Source: an uncultured Eubacteriales bacterium
GTDB lineage: Bacteria; Bacillota; Clostridia; Christensenellales; Aristaeellaceae
Length of the DNA stretch: 35,341 bases
Assembly: GCA_902788445.1 (NCBI GenBank)
Contig: CADAKE010000004.1
Span: forward strand, 1-35,341
Direction of reading: 5' to 3'
The translations under genes were made by a program, and so were the position numbers. Shown here one piece after another: positions 1-9,800 of this stretch. The notes under the pieces are model-generated. The model ran no database searches and was not told the DNA's origin. It worked only from the letters and a program-made list of their open reading frames with translations. Numbering within the stretch: position 1 is the first letter of the stretch; every line of letters begins with the position of its first letter.

Positions 1-34
1 AATCATACAGACAAGTCAATTCCGCAGCCGGAGT

Positions 35-86
35 CCAGAGGCCGAAGGCCTTTGGTGCAGGTGCACGAGGGCCGCACAGGCCCTCG
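35..86. repeat. Two adjacent GC-rich palindromes
   Basis: Two hairpins lie side by side. The first pairs CCAGAGGCC (35-43) with GGCCTTTGG (47-55) across GAA, with one wobble. The second pairs CGAGGGCC (66-73) with GGCCCTCG (79-86) across a five-base loop, perfectly. No T-run follows, so this looks more like a REP-type intergenic palindrome than a terminator. Similar GC-rich palindromes are frequent between genes in gut Clostridia, as I recall. Confidence 0.5.
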
Positions 87-458
87 CTCTGGTTAACAAA
101 CATCATGTGATAGCTGAATGGTAACAATTTTCAAAAGGAGACAGAACAGCAAATTTGCAATTCCGCCTGTTTTCCCAGGTTGGCACTGTTTTCGTGATAT
201 TCTATCTTCGCTGTCGACGGCAAAGCGAAATAAAGATCGATTGGGAAGGTACGATCCCGATCAAGAAAAGAAAAAGGAGATGGGCAAAGACAGAAAAAAA
301 ACCGAATGGCGCACCTATATAGCGGGTAATGAATTTGCCTTCGTGTATGGCTACCGAACAGAAGGCGCGGGAGGAAGCACATGAGAAGAAAATGCAGGAA
401 ATCCACGAGCGTACCACGGGCCATCATCCAGTTGACAAACAATAATCATTGGGATAGG

Positions 459-575
459 GTATCTGTTCAGTCGCACTTAAAAGAGCACGAATCAGATAGG
501 AGATAGGAGTTAGGAGATAGAAGATTGATAGCGTCGGATACAAAAGCGCAAGTCGGTAAGCGACTGAACAATTAC
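459..575. repeat. Inverted-repeat element A with heptamer repeats
   Basis: The element starts GTATCTGTTCAGTCG (459-473) and ends CGACTGAACAATTAC (561-575), so the core TTCAGTCG is inverted at the two ends. The same two ends flank another element at 13270-13440. Inside are four tandem heptamers (AGATAGG, AGATAGG, AGTTAGG, AGATAGA; 494-521). No coding capacity. It looks like a small non-autonomous repeat; how it spreads is unknown. Confidence 0.6.
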
Positions 576-588
576 GGGATAGGAACAT

Positions 589-619
589 AAAACGGCTCCC
601 AGCTGGAGCCGTTTTTTTC
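589..619. terminator. Rho-independent terminator, usable in both directions
   Basis: A perfect 9-bp stem, AACGGCTCC (591-599) and GGAGCCGTT (605-613), has a five-base loop. It is followed by a T-run on the plus strand and preceded by AAAA, giving a short T-run on the minus strand. It lies just beyond the stop of the GH30 gene and so would end the minus-strand glucan operon. Confidence 0.8.
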
Positions 620-653
620 TTTACCCTTCAAGTGCTTTTGCATGAACACTTTT

Positions 654-1988
654 CTACCCGCGAATGCAAGCCGACGAAATGGAGCGCGGATACAGGATCA
701 AGTCTGCTTCCTGATCGTTCAGCCGTACACAAACCGGTTTGATTTCTTCGGATGGATTCAGCATCACAAGCGCCAGGGTACCGTCCGGCTGTTTCCAGGC
801 TGTGACCTCAATATCGCTTGCGTAACGGCTGCTGGCAATGCGCACCGAACCGGGGATTACGGCATGGGCGAAATGCTCAAAGTACTGGGAAAGCAATTGA
901 GGATGCAGCCTTTTTTCTTTCGTATCGTACAGGAAGGGCGCCAGGCAGAAATTGTTCACATAGTTCGGCCCGCCCCGTTCATCCAGCAGTACGTTCCAAT
1001 CAATGAACGCGGAAACGCCGTGGTTCAAATCGCCCATCAACTCGTGGCTCAGCCGCAGGGTGGCCCCGCAAACATCCGCGTCGCCAAATTTGTAATACTC
1101 CACGCAGCTTTCCGAAACGATCAGCTTTTTGTCCGGATATTTTTCTTTGCAAATGTCCAGTGCCTCGAAGTGATCCCCGGAATACCAATGGAACGCGGCC
1201 CCGGCGATCATTGAATTCGTTTCCTCGTCAATGATGTCCCGCATCCATTCCCAGACCCGTTCTTTGTTGTGATCCCACAGGTATACCTGAATGTCCGTGA
1301 GGCCGTGCCGTTCCATCGCGGGCCACATAGAATCTTTCAGGAAAACCTTTTCTTCCTGAGCGGTAAAGACGCAGGAATCCCAGGTCTGCACCGCTTTGGC
1401 TTCGTTTTGCAGCGTCAGCCCGGCTACGTGATAGCCGCGGTTTTTGTATTCCTGGATATACCGGCACAGGTATTCCGCCCAGAGACCGTAGCACTCCGGT
1501 TTCAGCTTGCCGCCGTGGGCCCTCTCCCCATTGGTTTTCATGTACGCGGGCGGCGACCAGGGGGAGAGCAGAAGCTTGAGCTTCCGTCCCGCTGCCTTTT
1601 CCGCGTCATCCAGCATGGGCAGGATATACTTTTCCACCCGCTCAAAGGAAAAATCGCTGAGATCGGGCTTGCTGGAGGCTTCATACTGATTGAGGGAAAA
1701 ATCGCAGCTGTCGATGGGGATGCGCACGAACTGGTAATTCATCCGATCCGGCGAAAAGTAAGCGTTCATCAGCGCTTGTTTCTGCGCGTCATTCATTTGG
1801 GAATAGACGTACCCCGCCGCGTCGGTGATGGCTCCGCCGAAGCCCTCGAAGGTTTGGTAGGTGATTTCGGGATACAAATTGATCACCTTGTTCTCCGTTT
1901 CGCCGGGACGGAACAGCACCGTTTGATGGAATTGCTGATCCCATTTTCCCTGGCCGTAGATCATGGATACATTCATCGTAGGATTCAT
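654..1988 (-). CDS. GH30 family glycoside hydrolase (beta-glucanase/glucosylceramidase-like)
   Basis: A 444-residue glycoside hydrolase family 30 enzyme, a retaining beta-glycosidase with a TIM barrel and a small beta-domain. Visible family motifs are FEGFGGAITDA (residues 47-57), SPWSPPAYMKTNG (142-154), LQNE with the likely acid/base E196, and VSES with the likely nucleophile E293. WYSGDHF lies near residue 270. No signal peptide is seen, so it probably acts in the cytoplasm on imported oligosaccharides. GH30 includes beta-1,6-glucanases, beta-1,3-glucosidases and glucosylceramidases; the GH5 and GH3 neighbours favour a beta-glucan substrate, which is inference. The ATG overlaps the stop of the symporter gene by four bases (ATGA), so the two are translationally coupled. 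It is the last gene of the operon; a terminator follows. Confidence 0.9.
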   Translation of the reverse strand: MNPTMNVSMIYGQGKWDQQFHQTVLFRPGETENKVINLYPEITYQTFEGFGGAITDAAGYVYSQMNDAQKQALMNAYFSPDRMNYQFVRIPIDSCDFSLNQYEASSKPDLSDFSFERVEKYILPMLDDAEKAAGRKLKLLLSPWSPPAYMKTNGERAHGGKLKPECYGLWAEYLCRYIQEYKNRGYHVAGLTLQNEAKAVQTWDSCVFTAQEEKVFLKDSMWPAMERHGLTDIQVYLWDHNKERVWEWMRDIIDEETNSMIAGAAFHWYSGDHFEALDICKEKYPDKKLIVSESCVEYYKFGDADVCGATLRLSHELMGDLNHGVSAFIDWNVLLDERGGPNYVNNFCLAPFLYDTKEKRLHPQLLSQYFEHFAHAVIPGSVRIASSRYASDIEVTAWKQPDGTLALVMLNPSEEIKPVCVRLNDQEADLILYPRSISSACIRG

Positions 1989-3469
1989 TGCGCGTTTCCC
2001 TTCTTTCTTTCCGCGATGATTTGCTGTTCTTCCTTGATGTGCTTTTCCACGTTCAGGAAGAGCAGCACAAAGATCAGGATGCCATGGGCGAAGATTTCAA
2101 AGCCCAGGAAGAAGAAGCTGGACACCTGCTGATGGGAGAACGCGCCGCCGTCATAGAACAGGTTGAAGAAGGCCACGGCTAAACCGTTCACCACCGTCAG
2201 GATGGTGGAATACACGCTCATGGAAATGCCATCTACCCGGAACCCATGCTCGGCTTCCAGATGATCCAGCACGTCCGCGAACAGCGCCATCATGATGTAC
2301 GCGCCGGGGATGGAGGAAAAGCCCTTGAGCACCTGGCCGATGGTGACAATGATGAAATTGCCGGGGGCCAGCAGGCACACGATACTGCCGAGAATGGACA
2401 CCACGCAGCCCAGCAGTACAAAGTTCCGCTTGCCGATCTTGTTGGCCACCGGCCAGGCGAACAGCATACCCGCCGCCAGGGGGATGCCGCCGATCAGCGC
2501 CATCAGGGATTGGACGCCCTCGGCATTCAGGGTCTGGCCGAACACGTTCACTGAAGAGAAGAAGTCGTTGCAGAAAATGTTGAACACATAGCCGCCCTTG
2601 AACATGACCCCCGCCTGATACAGGAAATAGAAGATCATGATGATCCACCAGTATTTATCGCTGGCGGCGGCTTTGAGCTGCCGGGCGGTGGAGATGGTTT
2701 CGGCTTTCCGCGTTTCCGTGTCCTCGGGAATGTCCTCCTCCGTGATGCGCTCCCGGGTGAACCAGTATTCCAGCATACAGCCGATAAAGGCGGCCACGGC
2801 AAAGAGCATCATCACCGTCTGCCAGCGGTTCTGCACGATCTGATAGCCCAATCCCGCTTCCATGCCCAGGGCTTCGCCGGACTTGATCCAGCCCAGGATG
2901 GCGGGCATCAGGATGCTGGACACCAGGCCGTTGCCAGCGACCGCCGGAATGTTCGCCACCACGGACAGCTTGCCCCGCTGATCCAGGTTCCTTGTGGACA
3001 GGGACACCATCAGGTAATGGGAATTGGAGTAAATGGGGTTCGCCAAGGCGGCGAACAGGTTGTAGGTGATTGCCATCCACACCATGCGGAAGCCCAGGCT
3101 GAAATAGGGGATCACGAACATGACAATGCCGGAGATCAGCAGCAGTGGGCCCGCCGTCAGGATGAACGGACGGGCCTTGCCCTGTTTGGTTTTGGTTTTC
3201 CCCAGGATGATGCCCACGATGATATTGGCAAGCGCCATGGGGATGATGCTGATCAGCGGCAGCAGCACCAGGAAATTGCCCTGGGCCACCACGTCGTCAT
3301 AGGTGCGGTAAAAGGTCAGGTAATAGGTAGATACCACGCTGGTCATGGCCAGCACCAGCAGCGGGCCCAGGAAATAGCCGAAAATCATTTCCGGCAGCTT
3401 GACGTTCTGTTTATCCGTGCGGGAATTGAGAACGGGCAGATTCCAGAAGCTTTTTTTCAAGGTCGTCAC
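1985..3469 (-). CDS. MFS sugar symporter, GPH (MelB/YicJ-like) family
   Basis: A polytopic membrane protein of about 494 residues with around 12 hydrophobic segments, resembling the glycoside-pentoside-hexuronide:cation symporters. The N-terminal part (KLPEMIFGYFLGP, then a long hydrophobic run) and the loop near 'IILGKTKTKQGKARPFI' are typical of that family. I chose the GTG at 3469, which overlaps the GH5 stop as GTGA and has AAGGAGG about ten bases upstream. The longer ATG frame beginning at 3511 would overlap GH5 by 46 bases and lacks as good a site. It probably imports the glucosides or oligosaccharides released outside by the GH3 enzyme, for the cytoplasmic GH5 and GH30. The exact substrate is inferred from neighbours. 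Confidence 0.88.
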   Translation of the reverse strand: MTTLKKSFWNLPVLNSRTDKQNVKLPEMIFGYFLGPLLVLAMTSVVSTYYLTFYRTYDDVVAQGNFLVLLPLISIIPMALANIIVGIILGKTKTKQGKARPFILTAGPLLLISGIVMFVIPYFSLGFRMVWMAITYNLFAALANPIYSNSHYLMVSLSTRNLDQRGKLSVVANIPAVAGNGLVSSILMPAILGWIKSGEALGMEAGLGYQIVQNRWQTVMMLFAVAAFIGCMLEYWFTRERITEEDIPEDTETRKAETISTARQLKAAASDKYWWIIMIFYFLYQAGVMFKGGYVFNIFCNDFFSSVNVFGQTLNAEGVQSLMALIGGIPLAAGMLFAWPVANKIGKRNFVLLGCVVSILGSIVCLLAPGNFIIVTIGQVLKGFSSIPGAYIMMALFADVLDHLEAEHGFRVDGISMSVYSTILTVVNGLAVAFFNLFYDGGAFSHQQVSSFFFLGFEIFAHGILIFVLLFLNVEKHIKEEQQIIAERKKGNAQ

Positions 3470-4605
3470 GCTTTCAGCGCCTCCTTGGTGAGCCAGCCGT
3501 TTTTCACGCACCGGCAGAAATCCCAGCTTTCCTTCCAGTTTTCATCCGTGGGGGTGGTGCGATCCCGCAGAAGCTGGTAATTCCAGTAGAACCAGCCCGC
3601 CGTTTCCTGCCAGGCGTTCAGTTCCAGCGCGGCGATTTCCCGGTATTTTTGCTGTTGCTTTTCCGCCCGCTCCTGCTGGGTCATAACGGACTGTTCCATT
3701 TTGTTGGCGTACTTGTTGCAGATGCACCATTCGCCCACGATGACGGGAATGTCCTTCTGCGCCTTGCGCACCTGCGCCATACAGGCGTTCAGATAAATCT
3801 TGTACACCCAGGGCTTGGCGATGGGCACGAAGTTTTCCATGGCGAAAATATAGATGTGGGTGTCCAGGGCCACGTTTTTGAAGTGAGCCTCCCGGAAAAA
3901 TTTGTTCCAGGCTGTGCACCGGAAGCCGTCGTGGAACACGATGGTCTTTTCCTCCGGCAGGTATTTGCGGAGGCGCTGATAGGCTTTGGTGTAGAAATCC
4001 CGGAGGAAGAGCAGCGGCACGTAGCCGGAGCCCTTGGCTTCCTCCTTGTCCGCCGCCTTGCCGGTGGACGGCGCGGTGATATACACGATCCAGCTGATGG
4101 GCTCGTTGAGCACCTCGATGCCGTACAGTCCCTCCCGCTGCCCATAGCGCTGGGCCAGACGTTCCAGCACCGTCAGGGCGAATTCCACCTCATCCGGGTA
4201 TTTGCGCCATTTGCACACGCCGGTGATGCCGCCGTTGTCGTAGCCGTTCTGGCTGTGGGGCACGGTGTGCAGATCAATCAATACTTTCAGCCCGTACTTT
4301 TCCGCCCAATCCATGGCCTTGTCCACGTATTCGATGGCTCCCACCAGCGGCGGCCGGTCGCCGAACACGCCGTAGGTCACCGGGAGGCGGACGGTGTTCA
4401 GTCCGCACGACCCGATGAAACGGAAGTCCGCTTCGGTCACATAGTTGTCCCGGTGCTCTTTCAGCAGGGCGGCGAATTCCTCGGCGGGCAGCTTCCTTGC
4501 CAGCCAAGTTTCGTCCTCCACCCCATATTTTTCAAACAGGTCGGGCTTCATCCATTTTTCCAGCACCAGCCAGTTGCCAAGGTTGGTTCCGTGAATCTTA
4601 TTCAT
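3466..4605 (-). CDS. GH5 family exo-1,3-beta-glucanase-like hydrolase
   Basis: A 379-residue glycoside hydrolase family 5 protein. The start GTNLGNWLVLEKWMKP (residues 6-21) closely resembles the N-terminal signature of exo-1,3-beta-glucanases of the yeast EXG1 type (subfamily 9). NTVRLPVTY (70-78), DLHTVPHSQNG (111-121), VLNEP with acid/base E168, and VGEW with nucleophile E292 are all present. No signal peptide, so probably cytoplasmic. It lies 15 bases after the repeat-containing membrane protein and overlaps the symporter start by four bases. The predicted reaction is removal of glucose from beta-1,3-linked chains or beta-glucosides. The subfamily assignment is from motif recognition only. 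Confidence 0.87.
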   Translation of the reverse strand: MNKIHGTNLGNWLVLEKWMKPDLFEKYGVEDETWLARKLPAEEFAALLKEHRDNYVTEADFRFIGSCGLNTVRLPVTYGVFGDRPPLVGAIEYVDKAMDWAEKYGLKVLIDLHTVPHSQNGYDNGGITGVCKWRKYPDEVEFALTVLERLAQRYGQREGLYGIEVLNEPISWIVYITAPSTGKAADKEEAKGSGYVPLLFLRDFYTKAYQRLRKYLPEEKTIVFHDGFRCTAWNKFFREAHFKNVALDTHIYIFAMENFVPIAKPWVYKIYLNACMAQVRKAQKDIPVIVGEWCICNKYANKMEQSVMTQQERAEKQQQKYREIAALELNAWQETAGWFYWNYQLLRDRTTPTDENWKESWDFCRCVKNGWLTKEALKA

Positions 4606-4620
4606 GCGCAGCCCTCCATA

Positions 4621-6819
4621 TCAAGGAGTGAACGTGTCGGCGGGGATTTCATAATCCCCGGTCAGCATGTCGCTGGCGGCGGAAACATAGTGCAGCGCCA
4701 ACGGGTCGCCTTCGGCCACAGCTTCCAGACCGTTTGGATTGTTCACGGTCAGCTTACCATCCGCATAAGCCCAGGTGCCGATTTCCTGAATGCCGTAAGC
4801 GGAGAAATCGAACACGAAGGTGCCGTCCGGCTGGAAGGTGGCGGTGGTGCCGCCGTCTGTGCTGGGAATGACTACGGGTTCGGCGGCAGAAGTATCTTCT
4901 TCCGCAGGCGCCGCGCCGCTAAAGACCAGCGCGGACGCGGGGATTTCGTAATCGCCGCCCAGCTGTTCGTTAATGGAGGACACGTAGTGCAGCTGCATGG
5001 GATCGCCCTCGGCGGTCATTTCCGCTCCGGCAGCATTGATCACGGTGAGCACGCCGTTTTCGTAGGCATAGGTGCCCAGGTCTTCCACGCCGTAGGCTTC
5101 AAAGAAGAAGCGATAGGTGCCGTCAGCGTTGAAGGTCAGGGTGGTGGCCCCGTCGGCGCTGGGAACGGTGACGGAATCCACGGCTTCGGCGGCGGGCGTT
5201 TCTTCCGCCGCGGGCTCCGCTTCGGGTTCCGTTTCTTCTTCTGCGGCAGCGCTCTGCCAGGAAACGATCTGCTTGCCCTTGCCCAGGGTAAAGACGGTTT
5301 CCGGCACGAAGTCCAGCACGGCGGGCACGTCGTTGGAATCGTATACGCCGTCCGCCTCGTTGCCGTCCACGTTCATCTTGGCGGCGGATTTCATCTGGGA
5401 GGAATAGGTGTCCGTCTGCATTTCAAAGACGGCGTGGGTAGCGGGAGCGGCGGTCACGGTGCCGTCCTCATTCAGCGTATATTTGCCCTCGGCTTTCGTG
5501 GTCAGCACCAGGCCCAGGCCGGTATCGTCGCCGATAACAGCGCGCTTGCCCGCCTCGATCACGTAGCTGTCCACGTTCAGCACATAGTTTTCACTGCCGT
5601 CCAGGGTCAGGCTCACGTCCACATAGAAGCGGCTGTCGGCCTTCACCATGCCGGAGAAGTCGGAGCAGAGGAATTGGTAATCGGGCATATCGTCAGTGTT
5701 CTCGTTGCCCTGGTTGAAGCTGACGGTATAGGTTCCCTGCGGATCGGCTTCCTTGTAAGAAACGATCGCGCCGTCCGTCAGGGTGAAGGTGGTTTCCGGC
5801 ACGAAGTCCAGCACGGCGGGCTCGTCCTTGGAATCGTACACGCCGTCGGCCTCGTTGCCGTTCACGTTCATCTTGGCAGCGGACTTCATCTGGGAGGAAT
5901 AGGTGTCCGTCTGCATTTCAAACACGGCGTGGGCAGGCGCGGAAATGGTCACCGTGCCGTCTGCGTTGGTGATATAAGTTCCTTCCGCATTGGTGGTCAA
6001 CACCAGGCCCAGGCCGGTATCGTCGCCGATCTTGGCCCGGCTGCCGGATTCGATCACGTAGGCATCCACGAACAGCTGATAGCCGCCTTTGCCGTCCAGG
6101 GTCAGCTTTTCATCCACATAGAAGCGGCTGTCGGCCTTGACCATGCCGGAGAAGTCAGAGCAGAGGAACTGAAAATCAGGCATTTCGTCGGTGTTTTCAT
6201 TGCCCTGGTTGTAGGATACGGTATAGACAGTGGCGGCGGCGTTGGCTGCCGTCCCAGTCTTGCCAGCGGGGGCGTTCAGTTTGATCACGCCCGTCATGTT
6301 CAGCGTCACGCCCACCACGCCCAGGCACAGCACGCCCGCCAGGATGCCGGAGAGAATCTTCTTCCCCAGCACGCCTTTGCGGCTCTCGACGGGCTTTTCA
6401 AAGCTGCCCGCGATATTGAAGATCATGGCGATAAGCCACAAAGCGATCGCGCCGATGGAATAATAGATGGCTTCCTCGCCGCCGTGGCCGGAGTCGTAAT
6501 CCGTCATGATGGTGGTGCCGATGGCCTCCACCCGGTCGCCCAGCAGGGCGATGGCGCAATAAGCCAGCAAAGCGGTGACGCCATAGGTCAGGAATTTGGG
6601 CCACAGCTTGTCAGGAAACTTTTTGCGAAGAACAATGGCGGCGATTTCCACCACCAAGGCCCCCGCGACGCAAACCGTGATGAGGCCGGAATTCATTTGC
6701 CCATAGATATAATAGCCCGTGGTAAAGCTCATGAGGAACAGCCCGGCGCCCACCGCCGTCAAAATCAGGGCCAGGATACCGGCGAACAGCTCATAGCTGC
6801 GTTTTTTCGTATTGTTCAT
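4621..6819 (-). CDS. Five-TM protein with two types of extracellular internal repeat
   Basis: I do not recognise a named family. The protein is about 732 residues. Hydrophobic segments lie near residues 11-31, 44-64, 75-93, 119-138 and 155-175; five passes would place the long C-terminal part outside. That part holds two near-identical 165-residue repeats (about 198-362 and 363-527; both contain SDFSGMVKADSRFYVD and HAVFEMQTDTYSSQMKSAA). An acidic, Glu/Pro/Ala-rich linker follows, then two shorter repeats of about 80-90 residues, each with a DGT..F.F.AYG...GT.AY..G.LTV pattern and ending GDYEIPA. The ATG at 6819 has GGGAGG eight bases upstream and sits one base past the GH3 stop; an upstream in-frame ATG at 6867 would overlap GH3. 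The operon position suggests binding or surface handling of glucan. Confidence 0.75.
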   Translation of the reverse strand: MNNTKKRSYELFAGILALILTAVGAGLFLMSFTTGYYIYGQMNSGLITVCVAGALVVEIAAIVLRKKFPDKLWPKFLTYGVTALLAYCAIALLGDRVEAIGTTIMTDYDSGHGGEEAIYYSIGAIALWLIAMIFNIAGSFEKPVESRKGVLGKKILSGILAGVLCLGVVGVTLNMTGVIKLNAPAGKTGTAANAAATVYTVSYNQGNENTDEMPDFQFLCSDFSGMVKADSRFYVDEKLTLDGKGGYQLFVDAYVIESGSRAKIGDDTGLGLVLTTNAEGTYITNADGTVTISAPAHAVFEMQTDTYSSQMKSAAKMNVNGNEADGVYDSKDEPAVLDFVPETTFTLTDGAIVSYKEADPQGTYTVSFNQGNENTDDMPDYQFLCSDFSGMVKADSRFYVDVSLTLDGSENYVLNVDSYVIEAGKRAVIGDDTGLGLVLTTKAEGKYTLNEDGTVTAAPATHAVFEMQTDTYSSQMKSAAKMNVDGNEADGVYDSNDVPAVLDFVPETVFTLGKGKQIVSWQSAAAEEETEPEAEPAAEETPAAEAVDSVTVPSADGATTLTFNADGTYRFFFEAYGVEDLGTYAYENGVLTVINAAGAEMTAEGDPMQLHYVSSINEQLGGDYEIPASALVFSGAAPAEEDTSAAEPVVIPSTDGGTTATFQPDGTFVFDFSAYGIQEIGTWAYADGKLTVNNPNGLEAVAEGDPLALHYVSAASDMLTGDYEIPADTFTP
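5239..6228 (-). repeat. Tandem 495-bp coding repeats
   Basis: Two consecutive copies of a 495-bp unit encode the 165-residue repeats of the membrane protein. The motif CCGGCACGAAGTCCAGCACG recurs at 5301 and 5796 on the plus strand, exactly 495 bases apart. Nucleotide identity is high, suggesting a recent duplication or gene conversion. The outer limits are approximate. Confidence 0.8.
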
Positions 6820-6820
6820 T

Positions 6821-9800
6821 TTACTGCCTCCCTTCCTTGCGGTGCTTGAGGATGAACAGGACGACATAGACGACGAAGCCCACGAAGCAGATGCCCATCA
6901 GGATGCGCAGAATCAGCGCCCACCAGACCAGGCCGCCGGTGGCGTTGGTATCCGGGGTCATGCCGTTCAATTGCACGCTGTTCACAGCCGCGTACAGCTT
7001 CCGGTGGTAGCTTTCGCGGAGGCCCGCCTGCACCACAGGATCGGCGCTGACGGCGTCCACGGTCATGTTCCACACCTTGCCGTTGTTGGAGCCGCCCAGC
7101 ATCATATCGTTGCCCGCCATCAGGGTTTCCCGGGGCAGGAAGTACTGGGCGGATTTCACGGAGTCGGTGATCACGAAGCCATTGAAGCCCCATTCGCCGC
7201 GAAGGATGCCGTTCATGAGTCCCCGGTGCGCCGCCACGTGGGTGACGCCGATGCGGTTGAAGGCAGTCATGACGCCCTTCATGCCGCCATCCCGGATGGC
7301 GATCTGGAAGCCCCGGAGCTCTCCTTCGCGGGCGGCCTGCTCGTTCAGGAACACGGCCAGGCCGTCGCGGTTGGTTTCCTGATCGTTGAAGGCGAAGTGC
7401 TTGGCGTTGGTCACGATGCCGTACCGGTTCAGGCTCTGATGCACATAGGCGGCGGACAGGCCCGTCAGCATGGCGTCCTCGGAATAATAGCCGACGTTGC
7501 GGCCGTTATAGGGCGTGCGGTGCAGGTTCAGGCCGGGGCCGTACCAGTGGGTATAGCCGTCCCAGATGCAGTCGTTGGCGATCAGGCGGCCCTCCTCCTT
7601 CTGGAGCAGGGGGCTGAAGGTGGCGGCCACGATGGGCCCGCCGGGATACACGTTGGTGTAATGCCCATAGGCGGGGTCGTCCTTCGCCACCTCATAAATG
7701 CTGCCCGCCGTGCGCTGGCCGATGGTGGCGATGAAGCCCAGGGGGGAGTCCGCCGGGTTTTCCTTGGGCATGGAGATAGAAGTGATTTCGCTGGTGTAGG
7801 CGATGTACTGGTTGATCAGATCCTGGAGCGTCATTTCGTCCAGCAGCAGGTCGTACTTGGGATCGTTGTAATCCAGGCCCACCAAATCCACCGCTTTGAT
7901 ATTGTTCTTCGCCCCGTAGGTGAACACGGCGGGGCCGGTGTAGGAAGCCAGCTCCGCCGCCGCGTCATAGGTGGCGTTCCGAAGCAGGGTAATCATGGCC
8001 TCGGTAGCGGTCATGCTTTCCACGGACTTGGGGAAAGTGCCCGCCCAGTCGGCGCGGGTCAGCCAGGTCACGGTGGCGTCGGTGTTCCAGGTGTTCAGGT
8101 CGGCTTCGTCCAGCTGGTTCTGGATGGTCACGCCGTTGGATTCGGTCAGGGTATGGGTTTCATTCAGGGTTTCCAGCCGCACCGCGCCAGTGGATTCCAA
8201 TCCCGCCGCCGCGTGGGGATAAGCGGCCTTCAGCACGGCGTTGGCCGCGTCGTGGGCACCGTTGCCGGTAGCGAACCAATAATCGCCCGCCTCCAGAATG
8301 TAAGCGCCGGTGACGCCGTCGTGGGCCTGCATCCGGTCATAGCTATAAATATCCTGGGCGTTAAAGGAAAGAGTGATTTCCTCTGTTTCGCCGGGGGCCA
8401 GCAGCACCACGTCCTTGAAGCTCTTTTCCTGGGCTTCGCCGGTTTTGGCGTAGCTGACCAACTGCACGGCGGCCTTTTCCACGCCCGCGGTGCGGTCGTA
8501 ATCCGTATAGGGCAGGGAAACGTAAAGCTGCACCGCGTGCTTGGCGGCCTTGTCGCCAGTGTTGTTCACTTTCACGGTGACGGTGGAGGGGGTATTGCCT
8601 GTCCAGTCGATCTTCGCGTCGGTGATTTCCTCCGCGAAGGTGGAGCCCTCGACGCCGTAGCCGAAAGCATAGGACACTTCGTTCTCGTAATTCCAGGCGC
8701 GGCTGCCGTTCACCGCTTCGCCGCTCTGGGCGGAGGCGGCATTGCCCTGGCCCAGCACGCTGTCAAAGTACCGGGTTTCATAATATTTATAGCCGGTGTA
8801 AATGCCTTCCGCTTCCACCAAGTACCATTCGGCGCGGAGGGCGTGATTCTTGGTGGTTTCGATGTCGTCGATATTGGCGAAGGTATAAATGCCGAAATTC
8901 TGCGCCGCGGGAGACAGCGCGGAGTTCACGGCGAAGGTATCCGGCAGATGGCCGGAGGGCAGCGCTTCGCCGCTGAGCAGCTTGGCGATGCCGTAGGTGC
9001 CGTAAGCGCCGGGATTGCCGATCCACAGGATGCTGTCGATGGCCGCGTCCTGCTTGAGCTCCTCGATCTCCATGGCGGAGGCGGAGTTCAGCAATACCAC
9101 GATCTTGCCAAAGCCCTGGGCCTTGACCCAGTTCACCAAATCCCGCTCCTCATTGGACAGGCTCAGGATGTTCCCGGTGGGGCTGTTCGTAAACTCGTCG
9201 GGGTTGCTCAGACCGTTGAGCCCGGGATAGAAGCAGGCGCTTTCGCCCGCGTCCCGGCCCAGCACGATCACGGCGGCGTCCTTGTAATCGCCCAGCAGAT
9301 CGGCGCTGTATTCGCTCACCGGCACCTCGCCGATGGCCGCGCCCTGGGTGTTTTCGCCGTCGTCGTCCACATAGGAGGAAACGATGTTGCCGCCCGCGGA
9401 ACGGGTGGGTTCATAATCCGCTTCATGGTCTTTATAAAACTGCACCATGGCGGGGTTGATTTCAAAGCCGCTGTTCGCCATACCGCTGGCGAGGTTAACG
9501 GCTTCCACCGCGCTGACCAATTCGCCCATGGAGCCGCCGAACTGCATCTTGTCCCCGCTGCGCATACCGAACAGGGTCACCTTTTTGCCGGGCAGTTCGG
9601 GGGTGCCCTTCAGCGCCACGGTGCCCTCGGCAGCCAGGCGGGTGTTGAAGGCGATTTCATCAATGATCAAATCGGAAGCGTTGGCATAATCGGAGGGATA
9701 GCGGTAATCCGCCAGATTCGCGCTGCGCTGGATGGTGGCGCTGGAGGCCCCCAGCAGCTCGTTCACCTTATCCGCCCAGCTGTCCGCCACCTGGGCCACC

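Larger units (their letters stand above)
1..653. other. Intergenic stretch without a convincing gene
   Basis: I see no supportable coding region here. The two overlapping small reading frames near 118-445 lack a good ribosome binding site or any recognisable motif. The stretch holds GC-rich palindromes (35-86), an inverted-repeat element with heptamer repeats (459-575) and a terminator hairpin (589-619), each listed separately. The rest is AT-richer than the genes to the right. Confidence 0.6.

Noticed and set aside
118-384. 88-codon plus-strand frame
   Set aside because: No ribosome binding site or motif, Lys/Arg-rich because of AT-rich DNA; overlaps other equally poor frames.
329-445. Small plus-strand frame (about 33-38 codons) with MATEQKAREEAHEKKM
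   Set aside because: The charged, plausible-looking ending is tempting, but there is no ribosome binding site, promoter or known match. It could be a remnant tail; not supportable as a gene.
3649-6849. Plus-strand open frame of 1066 codons
   Set aside because: It runs antisense to the GH5 and repeat-protein genes, has low-complexity His/Gly/Val-rich translation and no family motifs. It is a shadow of the GC-rich coding strand.
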